Shown: one piece after another, positions 44,120 through 55,700 of the stretch
Position numbering within the stretch: position 1 is the first letter of the stretch
Layout: each line of letters begins with the position of its first letter
Origin: Amphiura filiformis
Taxonomy: Eukaryota; Echinodermata; Ophiuroidea; Amphilepidida; Amphiuridae
Assembly: GCF_039555335.1 (NCBI RefSeq)
Contig: NC_092647.1
Coordinates: forward strand, 13,871,594-13,935,593
Length of the DNA stretch: 64,000 nt
Reading direction: 5' to 3'
Translations under genes and position numbers: made by a program
Notes under the pieces: generated by a model
Databases searched by the model: none
What the model was told of the DNA's origin: nothing
The model's input: the letters and a program-made list of their open reading frames with translations, nothing else

Positions 44120-46065
44120 ATAAAAATTGTATGTGTTTTGAAGTTACTTGACACTTTGAAGCCTTTATTGTAACACAAAGTTTCTCTTTGGTATGGATTC
44201 GTTTATGTCTTTTCAAACTACATAACACTGTGAAGCCTTTATTACAGTATCGACTAGTAAGGTTTATCTAGTGGTATGGGTTCGTTCATGCTTTTTCAAG
44301 GTACTTGACTGTGTGAAGCTTTTATTACAATGCTGACATTTGTAAGGCTTCTCTTTGGTATGGGTTCGTGTATGTGTTTTTAAGTCACCTGACACTGTGA
44401 AGCGTTTTTTACAGTATTGTCATTATGTAAGACTTCTTTTTCGTATGAATTCGTTTGTCTTTCCAAGCGACCTGACTCTGCGAAGCATTTGTAGCAAGAT
44501 TGCAATATGAAAGGCTTCTCTTTGGTATGGGTTCGTGTATGTCTTTTTAAGTGCCAAGACCGTGTGAAGCCTTTATTACAGTATTGGCATATGTACGGTT
44601 TCTCTTTGGTATGAATTCGTTTATGTTTTTTCAAGTAGTCCGATTCTGCGTTTGGTGCAGTATTGGCATATCTAAGGCTTCACTTTCGTATGAATTCGTT
44701 CATGTTTTTTCAAGTTAAAAGACTTTGTGAAGCCTTTGTTGCAATACTGGCATATGTAAGGCTTCTCTTTGGTATGAATTCGTTCATGTGTTTTCAAGTT
44801 ACTAGAAGATGTGAAGCTTTTATTACAATACTGACATTTGTAAGGCTTTCTTATGAATTTGTTCATGTTTTTTCAAATGACTAGACTGTGTAAAGCCTTT
44901 ATTGCAGTATTGGCATATGTAAGGCTTCTCTTTGGTATGAATTCGTTCATGTGTTTTCAAGTAACATGACTGTGTGAAGCCTTTATTGCAATACTGACAT
45001 ATGTAAGGTTTCTCTTTGTATGAATTCGTTCATGTCTTTTCAAGTTACCTGACACTGTGAAGCCTTTATTACAGTATTGACATATGTAAGGCTTTTCTTT
45101 GGTATGGGTTCGTTCATGTACTTTCAAGCTACTAGACTGTGTGAAGCCTTTATTACAGTATTGGCATATGTAAGGCTTGTCATTGGTACTGATTGCTTCA
45201 TGTCTTTTCAAGTGACCAAACGTTGTGAAGCCTTTATTACAGTATTGACATTTGTAAGGCTTTTCTTTGGTATGTAGTCGTTCATGTGTTTTCAATTCAC
45301 AAGACTGTGTGAAGCCTATATTGCAGAATTGGCATATGAAAGACTTCTCTTTGGTATGGGTTCGTTCATGTGTTTTCAAGTGACTAGACGTTGTGAAGCC
45401 TTTATTACAGTATTGACATATGTAAGGCTTCTCTTTATTACGTATTCGTTCATGTGTTTTCAATTCATTAAGACTGTGTGAAGCCTTTATTACAGTATTG
45501 GCATATGTAAGGCTTCTCTTTGGTATGAATTCGTTCATGTGTTTTCAAGTGACTTGACTGTGTGAAGCCTTTATTGCAATACTGACATATGTAAGGCTTC
45601 TCTTTGGTATGGGTTCGTTCATGTCTTTTCAAGTGACTAGACGTTGTGAAGCCTTTATTACAGTATTGGCATATGTAAGGCTTCTCTTTGGTATTCTGTT
45701 CTTGTACATTTACCTCACTCCTGATTGGAAACATTGAATTATAATGTTGACCTTGGTCAAATACCAATTGCGAATCGTTCTCATTCGTTTGTTTGTTTGT
45801 TGAGTCATTTACACGTGCCCATTGGTCAGGAGATGGTGACGTCAGAAAACCATGCCTTCTACTATATTGGCTATTGTTGGAGGTGTTTTTTTTTCTTCTT
45901 GGTATCGGTATCATCTTCTTATAGTCATACCAGTATGTACGAATCCACTGCTCATGATGACGTAGATGACGCAGATATCCAGGATTATTATTAAAGAACC
46001 TTCTGCAATATTTACACACGTGAGGCATCAGGTACCCCCTACTCGTGGCCTTCTTGGAAGCATTC
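44120..46065 (-). pseudogene. C2H2 array D, broken by several frameshifts
   Basis: A former family member with the acceptor CGTTTCAG then GA-ATG at 46,063. Relative to B, one base is missing around 46,041-46,045, so the original start reads only [11 protein letters not shown] before a stop. The downstream frame ([14 protein letters not shown] onward) is open in another phase. Frame changes occur again at about 45,480, 44,960, 44,870 and 44,640, cutting about 20 finger units into pieces (45,468-46,050; 44,957-45,538; 44,672-44,866; 44,380-44,634; 43,989-44,228). The N-terminal finger and the [11 protein letters not shown] stretch are still recognisable. It is probably non-functional; assembly error could explain some breaks, but not all. 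Confidence 0.8.
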
Positions 46066-46302
46066 CTGAAACGAATAATAAACATCAATCCATCTAATTA
46101 TCTAATTGAGGCAAACATTGGCGAATCTTAGCGACCAGTGTCATTATTGGCCTAATCACTAATTCTACTTCATTTGACATTTTCAATCAATTTCATAAAA
46201 TTTCTCAATTTTCCATATGTCACATCGTTCGGACAAAATACAATCAATAGAAACAGTACAAGTTTGTTTTCGTTTCCTTCCAAGTCATTTCGGGTATTTC
46301 AG

Positions 46303-46505
46303 GGAAAGCGTGACCAAATGTTTAGCGTACTCGCCTTTAGCATGTTTGGTGCACCAGGTCCCGGGTTCAATTCCCAGCGGTGGCAAAAAAGTCTGATCTG
46401 TTAATTGAATTGGCAACATATTTCCGCTCTCCCTATGTTTTATTTAGAATTAGACATTGTGCCATGAGAGTATTCCGTTCTTCGGATGAAACATTAAGTC
46501 GACGG
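46303..46505 (+). mobile_element. tRNA-derived SINE head
   Basis: 46,303-46,382 resembles a tRNA: an A-box-like stretch near 46,310-46,326 (TGACCAAATGTTTAGCG) and a clear B box GGTTCAATTCC at 46,364-46,374. A body with TTCCGTTCTTCGGATGAAAC follows, a motif I recall from deuterostome SINEs. It does not fold as a proper tRNA 5' half and has no CCA-compatible end, so it is not a tRNA gene. It passes without a break into the 122-bp tandem array. Confidence 0.65.
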
Positions 46506-48047
46506 TCTCGCGTACAGAAACCCATACCAATACATGTGTCTCGCAGTCAGATTCAAAAAGAGCAGGGTGTTAGCATCGGACCGTCCCAATCCGTATGACA
46601 TGACCCAATGGAATATGCCGCCATTTCATTCTCGCGTACAGAGACCCATACCAATACAAGTGTCTTGCAGTCAGATTCAAAAAGAATATGGTGTTAACAT
46701 CGGACTGTCCCAATCCGTATGTCGTGACCCAATGGAATATGCCGCCATTTCATTCTCGCGTACAGAGACCCTTACCAATACATGTGTCGCAATCAGATCC
46801 AAAAAGAGTAGGGCGTTAACATCGGACTGTCCCAATCCGTATGTCGTGACCCAATGGAATATGCCGCCATTTCATTCTCGCGTACAGAGACCCTTACCAA
46901 TACATGTGTCGCAATCAGATCCAAAAAGAGTAGGGCGTTAACATCGGACTGTCCCAATCCGTATGACTTGACCCAATGGAATATGCCGCCATTTCATTCT
47001 CGCGTACAGAGACCCATACCAATACATGTGTCGCAATCAGATCCAAAAAGAGTAGGGCGTTAACATCGGACTGTCCCAATCCGTATGACTTGACCCAATG
47101 GAATATGCCGCCATTTCATTCTCGCGTACAGAGACCCATACCAATACATGTGTCGCAATCAGATTCAAAAAGAGTAGGGTATTAACATCGGACTGTCCCA
47201 ATCCGTATGTCGTGACCCAATGGAATATGCCGCCATTTCATTCTCGCGTACAGAGACCCTTACCAATACATGTGTCGCAATCAGATCCAAAAAGAGTAGG
47301 GTGTTAACATCGGACTGTCCCAATCCGTATGACTTGACCCAATGGAATATGCTGCCATTTCATTCTCGCGTACAGAGGCCCATACCAATACATGTGTCGC
47401 AATCAGATTCAAAAAGAGTAGGGTATTAACATCGGACATGACCCAATGGAATATGCCGCCATTTTAGTCTCGTGTACAGAGACCCATACCAATACAAGTG
47501 TCTCGCAGTCAGATTCAAAAAGAATATGGTGTTAACATCGGACTGTCCCAGCCGTATGTCGTGACCCAATGGAATATGCCGCCATTTCATTCTCGCGTAC
47601 AGAGACCCATACCAATACATGTGTCGCAATCAGATTCAAAAGAGTAGGGTATTAACATCGGACTGTCCCAATCCGTATGACATGACCCAATGGAATATGC
47701 CGCCATTTCAGTCTCGTGTACAGAGACCCATACCAATACATGTGTCTCGCAGTCAGATTCAAAAAGAGTAGGGTGCTAACATCGGACTGTCCCAATCCGT
47801 ATGTCGTGACCCAATGGTATATGCCGCCATTTCAGTATCGTATATACAGAGACCCATACCAATACAAGTGTCTCGCAGTCAGATTCAAAAAGAGTTCGGT
47901 GTTAACATCGGACTGTCCCAATCCGTATGACTTGACCCAATGGAATATGCCGCCATTTCAGTCTCGCGTACAGAGATCCATAGCAATACATGTGTCTCGC
48001 AGTCAGATTCAAAAAGAGTAGGGTGTTAACATCGGACTGTCCCAATC
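46506..48047. repeat. 122-bp satellite, 13 copies, derived from the SINE tail
   Basis: Each unit begins TCTCGCGTACAGAGACCC and includes CAATACATGTGTCGCAATCAG, AAAAAGAGTAGGG and CATCGGACTGTCCCAATCC. Unit starts are at 46,506, 46,631, 46,753, 46,875, 46,997, 47,119, 47,241, 47,363, 47,466, 47,594, 47,713, 47,838 and 47,963. The fourth to seventh are exactly 122 bp apart; the ninth is short. The first unit is the continuation of the SINE body. Confidence 0.9.
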
Positions 48048-48196
48048 TGGATCCAGAGGAGTCAGAGGGGGTGGGGCCAATTTGGGGGAAACATGAAATA
48101 TGCTGGAGCGTTTGCGCTACGCAGGGGATGTCTGAAAAAAAGTTATAAACTTTTGGAAAATGAAGACCCAATTGAAGCCATTTGGTGGATCATTTT

Positions 48197-48335
48197 CCCA
48201 GCAAACACAAAACGTTTTCGACATCATTCGCAAAAGGTTATAAAAGGTTGTCAGAAAACGTTTAGATGTCGGGTTATATAAAGGGTACACTAATGGTGTA
48301 AAACGTTTTCATAACATTAAATAACATTTTTTTAG
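48197..48335. mobile_element. Fragment of the CCCAGCAAACACAAA MITE
   Basis: The left end CCCAGCAAACACAAAACG plus the TCGACATCATTCGC segment, near-identical to 42,400-42,500. The right end is missing. Confidence 0.7.
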
Positions 48336-48439
48336 TCCAGGCAAAATAATAGTTGACCTCAAACAAATTGCAACAGAATTTTTTTTACCACAATGCATTT
48401 CTACAATGTCTCTAGAATGACATACTAAAAGTCCCTAAA

Positions 48440-49130
48440 TATCCAAGTGGTGGAAATATGCCTAATTTGCATAAATCCAAAATGGCCGCCAATTCACAGA
48501 TTTTTCACTTTATTTTGAATGTACCACTCATCTTTTACAACTTTTAAGGTACTTAGATACCTAAAATGCTTATTCCAGAATGGATAATCAATTCATGTTT
48601 CACAGGTTTGCCAAATGTCTCAATATGGGTGCCTTAATTTGCATAAATCCAATTTTATATTGATTTGGTCATCATTCCCAGTCTACACAACGTTTGTGGT
48701 AATTTAAATGTCTAAAATGCACATTTTAGGATCGGTAATATCTATGTATGTTTCGCAAGTGTGCAACGTGCCTTGATATATGTGCCCTAATTTGCATAAA
48801 TCCAAAATGGCCTACAATTTTGGGACATTTTATATTGATTTGGTCACACTACAATGTTTGTGGTAATTTAAATACCTAAAATGTACATTGGGATGGGTAA
48901 TGTCTATGTATGTTTCACAAGTGTGCAACATGTTTTTATATGTACGCCCTAATTTGCATAAATCCATAATTTTTGAACTGATTTTTTCATAATTTTCATA
49001 TTACGTATCTTTTTTTTGTGTGTGTCTAAAATGCATGTTTCAGGACGGGTAATCTTAAAATATGTACCCCAAATGTTTCATATGCCATAATCTGTGTGCC
49101 TAATTACAAAGAGTGGCCAGTTACGGACTT
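48440..49130. repeat. Diverged tandem repeat with AATTTGCATAAATCCA
   Basis: The motif CTAATTTGCATAAATCCAAAA recurs at about 48,462, 48,640, 48,784 and 48,946, each in a unit of about 145-180 bp that also contains ATGTTTCACAAGTGTGCAA and ACCTAAAATG. There is no gene. Confidence 0.6.
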
Positions 49131-49247
49131 TTCATATTGATTATAAAAAAAGTATAATACAAAATATCACACAGAACCCTCAGCTTTCATCCAGATTGGA
49201 GTACAGTTTGGTTGCAATCCTCAATATTACAATCTTGTAATAAGCAC

Positions 49248-49568
49248 TTATGTGGCAAAGTCATCTTCAGTAGCATCAATTTCAATGTCTGGTGGTGGCG
49301 AGTTAGTGCACAAAGTGTCACGGCACTGAACAAGGGAGGCCATACTTTTAGCATGTTCAGTTTTTGTTTGCGCAATCTTTCTTATATCCACATCTGATGA
49401 CCTTAGATTGTGGTGTTGGTGGTTACTCGGTATGTAATGCAAGATTTTTGCAATCAACAAGGTGCCAACCCCAATCTTCTGGAAGTTAATTGTTTGCCAA
49501 GTCCTTCCACTCGAGTATTTGACAGTAGACACGCAGGAACTTCTTAAAATAGTCACGTGACAGACCAT
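49248..49568 (-). CDS. Hypothetical protein or exon, 106 codons
   Basis: An open frame ending in PPPDIEIDATEDDFAT, preceded by SGRTWQTINFQKIGVGTLLIAK and KIAQTKTEHAKSMASLVQC. Composition is protein-like and the frame lies in sequence not otherwise repeated in this window. There is no clear start context; it could be a last exon or a fragment captured between two MITEs. No known domain is recognised. I give it low confidence because chance frames of this size occur. Confidence 0.25.
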   Translation of the reverse strand: MVCHVTILRSSCVSTVKYSSGRTWQTINFQKIGVGTLLIAKILHYIPSNHQHHNLRSSDVDIRKIAQTKTEHAKSMASLVQCRDTLCTNSPPPDIEIDATEDDFAT

Positions 49569-49721
49569 TAATTAGCGATAAAGTGTCAAAGGCAACGAAC
49601 TTTATGTTCTTCTATCATCACAGAGCACAACAGAGCGCACAGCACACCTGCTTATGTAGGGGAGAATGGAATGTCAGTGGTGTGTCATTGTATGTGCATA
49701 TCTGCTTATGTAATTTACTGC

Positions 49722-50260
49722 ACAGCAAACACAAATGTTTTACAGATAACATTTAAATGTCGGGTTATATAAAGGGTATAATAACGTTTTTTAAAACGTT
49801 ATTAAAATAACATTCAAAAACATTTTTGAAAACTTGGTACAAATCATTCTAAACAGAATATGTTATTTTGGGGTTGAAAATATATTTTGCAAAAAAAATG
49901 TTTGCCCAAAATATTTACAATAACGTTTTTAGAATGTTTTCACGACCTTTATACAACCCGACATTTAAATGTTATTAAAACGTTTTGTAAAAAACATTTT
50001 AAGAACGTTTCTGTGTTTGCTGGGTGCAAATATTTTAACATAATGTTATTTAAGTGTTGACAAAATATATGGCCAAAAATGTTTGCAAAAATAGTTTACA
50101 ATGACATTTCGAAAACATTTTAAAAATATTGTTGTAGTGTGTTTTCATACAAAACGTTTATATAACCCGACATTTTAATGTTATTAAAACGTTTTACCTA
50201 AACCAAAACCCAAAATATAACTTATTTAAAACGTTTTAAAAACGTTTTTGTGTTTGCTGG
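49722..50260. mobile_element. CCAGCAAACACAAA MITE, third copy
   Basis: Starts ACAGCAAACACAAATG and has right ends TGTTTGCTGGG at about 50,024-50,034 and TGTTTGCTGG at 50,251-50,260. It has the same two-right-end structure as the 42,400 copy, with ATGTCGGGTTATATAAAGG inside. Confidence 0.75.
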
Positions 50261-51545
50261 TTGTCACTATTATTGTGTAAAATTTTAGTTTGAAAAAGCC
50301 TAAAATTTGCGAAAAGACAGCGCAATTGAAGCCATTTGTGGACAAGTTTTGACTTTTATTGTCTGAATTATAAATATGTACCCATAACAGAAGGGGTGTC
50401 CTATAGTGAGAAAAGTTTGAAAATGAAGACCTCATTGAAGCCATTTGGTGGACTATTTTTGCACTATTATTGTGTAATCAAGATCAATCTCATCGACCGG
50501 AAAGTTTCAAAGTGAAAATTTCATAAACTTCCCTCTGATATTGCTGTACCTGCTGTGGTTCAGCAACAGTTTAAACTCCAAATATCATTATGTTTGGAGC
50601 TAGCAGTTTAATGAAGAAGATAATATTACTTACTTGGAAATAAAAGAAATCTTCTTGGCTACAACTGTATGCAATCCACGCTTCTTTATTCTGATGCCCA
50701 AGTCGTTAGTTCTATATTGGTTCCAGGTTACGGTGTTAATTAACCTTCTGATGTTGACGTTAATGAAGTAAACAATTTTACCAGTGCCTTCTTGCTGCTG
50801 CAACTAAACAGTAGTTAGGTTGAAAATGCAGTAAGTACTGTTCGGTGAATAGCCGAAGTAGAATCTCTCAATAAGCCTAATGAATGCTGTAACGCTACTG
50901 TCTATGCTCAACTCTTCGATATCCAAATATGACCAAAGGTCGGGATCAAAGGTCGAATGCTTTGCAAAGAAATAAACTGTTTACGCATACACGATTATCA
51001 GTTACGTAATTATTGATTTAAGTAATGATTGTTTTATTATTGTTAGTGTTACGATAATTATGGGAACCAACGTGAGTTAATGAGATGAGAATATGATGTC
51101 AGGAATTGGAATTTAAGATTGTTATTATCTTGACAACAATAACGACTCAATTAAAGGGGTATTTCGTGATCCTAGCATCCTCTTTTTATGACATTTTTCA
51201 GTCGATATCCATGCAAAACGCTTATTTCCAAAATTTCAGCTGATTCCGATTTTGCGTTTGCGAGTTAAGGGTACAGACTATAGGAATAAAGACCAATCGA
51301 ACATATTCTTGTTTATGCCATAATATTGTAGTCTTTCAACCCTTTCATAACTTCAGCTGTGTAACTTACGAAAATTCCCGCTAAAAAGTGGTTCTTTTAA
51401 TTTTTGAAAATCTGGATTTTTCGTACTGATCATACTATAATGATCACCAGACAATAATGTTCTAATCACACTATAGACTGTGTTGACATGAGACGTCAAT
51501 TGCCAGGCAATTTCGGTCATATGCCCACGGATATGTTATGTTCAG
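50261..51545. other. No recognisable gene
   Basis: Apparently single-copy sequence. A GAAGCCATTTGGTGGA motif at about 50,440 also occurs at about 48,174. I see no coding sequence, RNA or repeat array. Confidence 0.35.
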
Positions 51546-51733
51546 TACGGTGTACCATGAGGCACATGCTAACTTAAAATAATTTTTGCAAACTTTGATA
51601 TTTTTTACAAACTCAAATGATTTTTTACAAACTCAAATAATTATTACAAACTATTTTTTTTGCAAACTTTAATATAATGTATTGTGCATGTAGAGGCCCA
51701 TTTATTGTCGGATTTCTGTATTTAGATCACGCA

Positions 51734-51954
51734 AGGGACGCACCATTAGATTCTCAGGGGTGCATGGGAGTTTGGGTCAGGCAGAATTTTTTTTTTTTTT
51801 TGGCGGGGAATTTTGTATTTTTTTATCGCCTCCAAAGGGAGGATTTATTTTCCATCTCACTAGTAGGCGAAGTTGTTTTTTCGTCTCACTAGTGGGCGAA
51901 GTTCTTTTTTCAAAAAACTCCCATGCCCCCTGGAAATCAAATGGTGCGCCTCTT
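51734..51954. mobile_element. Nested MITE with GCACCATT(A/T)GATT ends
   Basis: The left end AGGGACGCACCATTAGATT and the right end AATCAAATGGTGCGCCTCTT are inverted, followed inward by GCATGGGAG and its complement. Inside, TCTCACTAGTGGGCGAAG is repeated twice. It sits inside the 51,546-52,426 element. Confidence 0.7.
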
Positions 51955-52104
51955 AACAACAATTGAGCGCTATTAATACACAGTAATGGTTTTAAGCAAA
52001 TAAGATTCCAAAGTATGGTACGTTTTCTGTCTTTGCTTGCCACGTGGTAAGCCTATGTTGAGGTTGCGATTATATGTACAAAAAAATTCAAGATGGATAC
52101 CAAC

Positions 52105-52132
52105 AAGTCGTGTGGCCGAGCGGTCTAAGACC
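52105..52132 (+). other. 5' half of a tRNA-Leu/Ser-like sequence
   Basis: GTCGTGTGGCCGAGCGGTCTAAGA matches the D-arm half of class II tRNAs, including the A box TGGCCGAGCGG (52,113-52,123). It then runs into about 20 Ts. No anticodon arm or B box follows, so it is a truncated SINE head or tRNA fragment, not a gene. Confidence 0.6.
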
Positions 52133-52432
52133 CTTCTTTTTTTTTTTTTTTTTAAATCATATTATCGCATCGCGCATATACTCAATCTCGATAGCCTGAG
52201 TCTCGCTGGGAGTCTTGCTCTCTCGTGAAAGTCGAAAGTTTGCAAAAAATATTTCAAGTTTGTAAAAAATTATTTGAGTTTGTAGAAAGTTATTTGAGAT
52301 TGTAAAAAAATTAGTAGAGTTTGTAAAAAAACTATTTGAGTTGTAGAAAATCATTTCAGTTTGTAAAAAAATATTTGAGTTTGTGAAAATTATTTTAAGT
52401 TTGCATGTCCCTCATGGTACACCGTAGTTCAG

Positions 52433-54594
52433 GGACCGTGCTTTTAAAAAACCCGCCAGATCGCAATCAGGCCATTGACCTGTGTAGTGGTCATACGTTG
52501 CTCGCTCAACCATAACAGCATGACTGTCCCTAATAGCTACTCATTAATAATGCGTTGCATCAGGTCATGGACTCTATTCAATAATTTTAATCCTTTCTTT
52601 GACGTCAGAAAGATGAAAGGGAGACCTTGAAAAACAGATGTGTGGTTCTAGATAATATTTTATTCATCCAAGCTGGTTACAGAGAGTAGTTATTCTTGAG
52701 AGGGCACTCACCTCATTTGCATGGCAAAATTACCCGTCTCCTCTGCAGCCAATTTGGTTTCGCTCCATCGAAATCAAGCTGGTCACGGAGGAGACTACTT
52801 TCCTTTGTGTTTGTTCATTTGTGTATGGAGAGCCCTTCTTGGAGTCCGTTTGGACTCAGGCTACGCTCTCAGCTAGAGTCCGACGCTGCATTGTACTAGA
52901 AACACCTTCTCTGTGAACTCGCTAGAGCAAGGAAAATAAAAACTGGTTTCATTACTATCTGTTTTTGAGCTTTTTTGCAGGTATGCGACCATGGTGTTAC
53001 CACAACTGTCTTTGCGTCATTAACATGTGCTGGAGTCTAGCACAGGTCAACCAAAGTCCCGGATTTTAATAAGACAATAATGATTGACACACACACCAGG
53101 AAGTTTCTCATCCAAAAGAATGAGAAAATTTAAATTCTCACCATTTTGGCTGTTTCTCATCAAAATGTCCGTTTTCTCATCCAAAACTTTCTTTAGTGTA
53201 TTAAGTTAGCTTAGGCCTATTGATCCTAAATTTGCTGGCGGGTAAAACTCGTTTTAGGGGGGTGTTTAAAAAGGTTGGCCACACATGCGTATAGGCCTAC
53301 ATTATCATACTTGAGTGCCCCTCCCCCCTCCCCGGTGAAATTTGAGACTCATTTGGTCACCTTCCTAAGCGTCCTTGCCCACACGAGTCGCCCAGGAGTA
53401 GGCCCTACCCGGCATTATTAATTATTAGTGGTTAGCCTCCCTAAATACAGTCGCGTATCGTGTTGTCAATTATCGTTACTTGTGTCCATGGATATGACCC
53501 CATGTATAAGTAGTCTTCATAGAATTCACACAGTCTATGCCATGTCATTTACGGATACAAAGAGGATAATAATGTTGAGGGCGCCCACAAAATCTTACAC
53601 CGTCTTACACAATGTTCCAAGGCAAAGTTCAGTTTAATATTTACTCATCGTACAAATACAGACGTTTTATTATGTGATGATGTTGTCTGGATGGGTGGAC
53701 AGTTGTCACACTGTGGAAAAACAACAACCGGGAATCCGCATTCATTTACAAATAGCATTAAATTAGTATCACATAGTGGCCTCCGTGCAGTGGAAAACCT
53801 TAATTCTTTCATCAAAAAGAAATGAAAATGACAAAAACAACCGGATCCACCTGTACGCCTATAAAATGGGCACAGAAATTTGTCTCAAATATGAATGAAT
53901 TTTAAGAAACATACGGGATATGATGAACCAATGACCTGACGCCATGATAGTAGGATCTATTAGTCGTTTTATATACAATGTATATACCGTGTTGTCATAA
54001 TACCAATATTTGACATAATATATAACGAGTAATATTTAGTATTGTAAATATGCAGTTCATATGCACAAACGAACACTGATCTTTATGATATTCAGGTTGT
54101 TGTACATCTCATATAACATGTCATATAGGAGGTCATATGTGTTGACCTTCTCCTATTGTATTTGTTCATCTGTGTATGGAGAAGATTAGCGCCATTAAAA
54201 CTCCATCAGTATTTGGGCGTAGTTCAGTGAACTCACCAGATTGCTATTCCAAGTACTTTGATAAATACAGATAATATGTATTAATGGGTCGAGGCGATTG
54301 CATTGAAAAACTAATAAATTATTCATAACAGTTACGTAATCAATCGATAGTGCGGACACTTTTCATTTACAAACCACCAAAATTCGTAATCTCTTACCGT
54401 TGGAAAAGAAACCACGTGAATAGAGTGTCATAGCCCTGCTGGTTATCTAGGATATTTCTAGGAGGCGACACTTATTAATTCATAACGCTCACATCTTTCT
54501 TCATCCAATGGACTTTGGAGAACTGCTGAGATAATAAGTGGATGTTACAATCTAATCGGCTACAATCGGCATAGTTGATGATATCTGATTCTGA
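52433..54594. other. No recognisable gene
   Basis: About 2.1 kb without a convincing frame, RNA gene or array. The tripled word TTTCTCATC at about 53,105-53,175 is the only local repetition seen. Confidence 0.3.
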
Positions 54595-54675
54595 TAATTC
54601 ACTAGTAGCAGCAAAATTACAGCGCTTTGTATCCTCTGGTGCGCTATATAAATCTTATATGGATTAATGTTATTT
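54595..54675 (+). mobile_element. Remnant of a LINE 3' end
   Basis: AGCGCTTTGTATCC followed by GCGCTATATAAATC and TTATTTATTTATT resembles the 3' tail of CR1-like elements. It is short and has no coding part. Confidence 0.4.
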
Positions 54676-54748
54676 ATTTATTTTATAAATATTTCTTTTA
54701 AACACAATCTAATGTGATGCTCACTACATGTAGAAGGCCTGGTCTGCA

Positions 54749-55700
54749 AACGTTTATGGCAAGCCAAGGGATCCAAAAGCTACGCGTAGCTTCTTTCTCG
54801 TTACGAGCAGCTGTTTGACCAATCAAAATAGTCAAATTTAATCACGTGGTTGGGTCGTTAGCTGCGCGTAGTATAGTTATAGGTATCCTCTTTCACAATT
54901 ATTATCTTGTAATTAATTTACGGAATTAGCATAGATAACGAACGGGTAAAGGAGGCCATGTCACAGCACGTGTCAAGAGAACATGTTGCTAATGCCTGGC
55001 TATGACACAAAGCATATTTATTTAGTGTTTCCAAGTTTACTCTGTGTTCTGTATTAGCCGTGCAGGGGATATGAAGGTCAAACAACAACTACTACTGATG
55101 TAAAGCGCTGTGTAAAGATATTGCAGGGAAAGCGATATCACATGCCACTGTGTAAATATGGAGAGAGTAATGGGTCATCATTTTCTTCGGAAGGGGGGTC
55201 CTAAATTTACAAAAAGTCGGCGTCAATAAAATTGCGGCCCTCACTATTTTGGCATCAAAAATGTTATGACCCCGGCTCCCACCACCGATACACCTTACCC
55301 CCTATAGACAGGCTAAAATTGTATTGAAATCAGTCTTTTTGAATACAATAAACACATCTTATGACTCCCTACATTTTGTTATTATGAATTTATGACCCCC
55401 TCCAAAAAATATGACCCCTATATTTGGGACCCCCTTCCGAAGAAAATGATAGCCCCCTAAATATAGAACAATCATCATTCTGTTCAGATATTACTTTAAT
55501 AGCACCTATACCATTTTTTGCTGATACAGATATTTTCATTTACAAAAATTAACAACGTAATATTTGTGAGAGAGGATGTTTACATCAGCTCCACGTGTTT
55601 AAAACCGCGAATCTGATTTGTTAATAAGCTGCACGTAACGAGAAAGAAGCTGCGCGTAGCTAGTCCCACGTTCTGAGCCGCTTAGCTTGCCATACACGTT
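54749..55700. mobile_element. Inverted-repeat element with GCTACGCGTAGCTTC arms
   Basis: The left arm (54,749-54,820: TATGGCAAGCCAAGG, then AGCTTCTTTCTCGTTACG) and the right arm (55,633-55,700) are inverted with moderate divergence. The terminal sequence is AACGT(T/G)TATGGCAAGC. No target duplication is evident and there is no gene. It carries another MITE. Confidence 0.6.
55176..55452. mobile_element. Nested MITE with ATCATTTTCTTCGGAAGG ends
   Basis: ATCATTTTCTTCGGAAGGGG on the left and CCCCTTCCGAAGAAAATGAT on the right form a near-perfect terminal inverted repeat of about 25 bp. The interior contains TATGACCCC words. It is inside the 54,749-55,700 element. Confidence 0.75.

Larger units (their letters stand above)
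51546..52426. mobile_element. DNA element with TACGGTGTACCATGAGG ends and 6-bp duplication
   Basis: TACGGTGTACCATGAGG and its complement bound 881 bp. GTTCAG flanks directly (51,540-51,545 and 52,427-52,432). Next to each end lie short repeats of ACAAACTCAAAT (left) and ATTTGAGTTTGT (right), continuing the inverted symmetry. The middle contains a second MITE and a tRNA-like half. No transposase. Confidence 0.8.

Noticed and set aside
46303-46382. Functional tRNA gene
   Set aside because: Only the B box is good; the acceptor stem does not pair and the sequence continues into a SINE body.
46534-48021. Repeated short frames (MEYAAISFSRTETLTN) as a repeat protein
   Set aside because: The unit is 122 bp, not a multiple of three, so each frame stops after about one half to two units.
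52105-52132. tRNA-Leu or tRNA-Ser gene
   Set aside because: Only the 5' half is present; it is followed by a T run with no anticodon or T arm.
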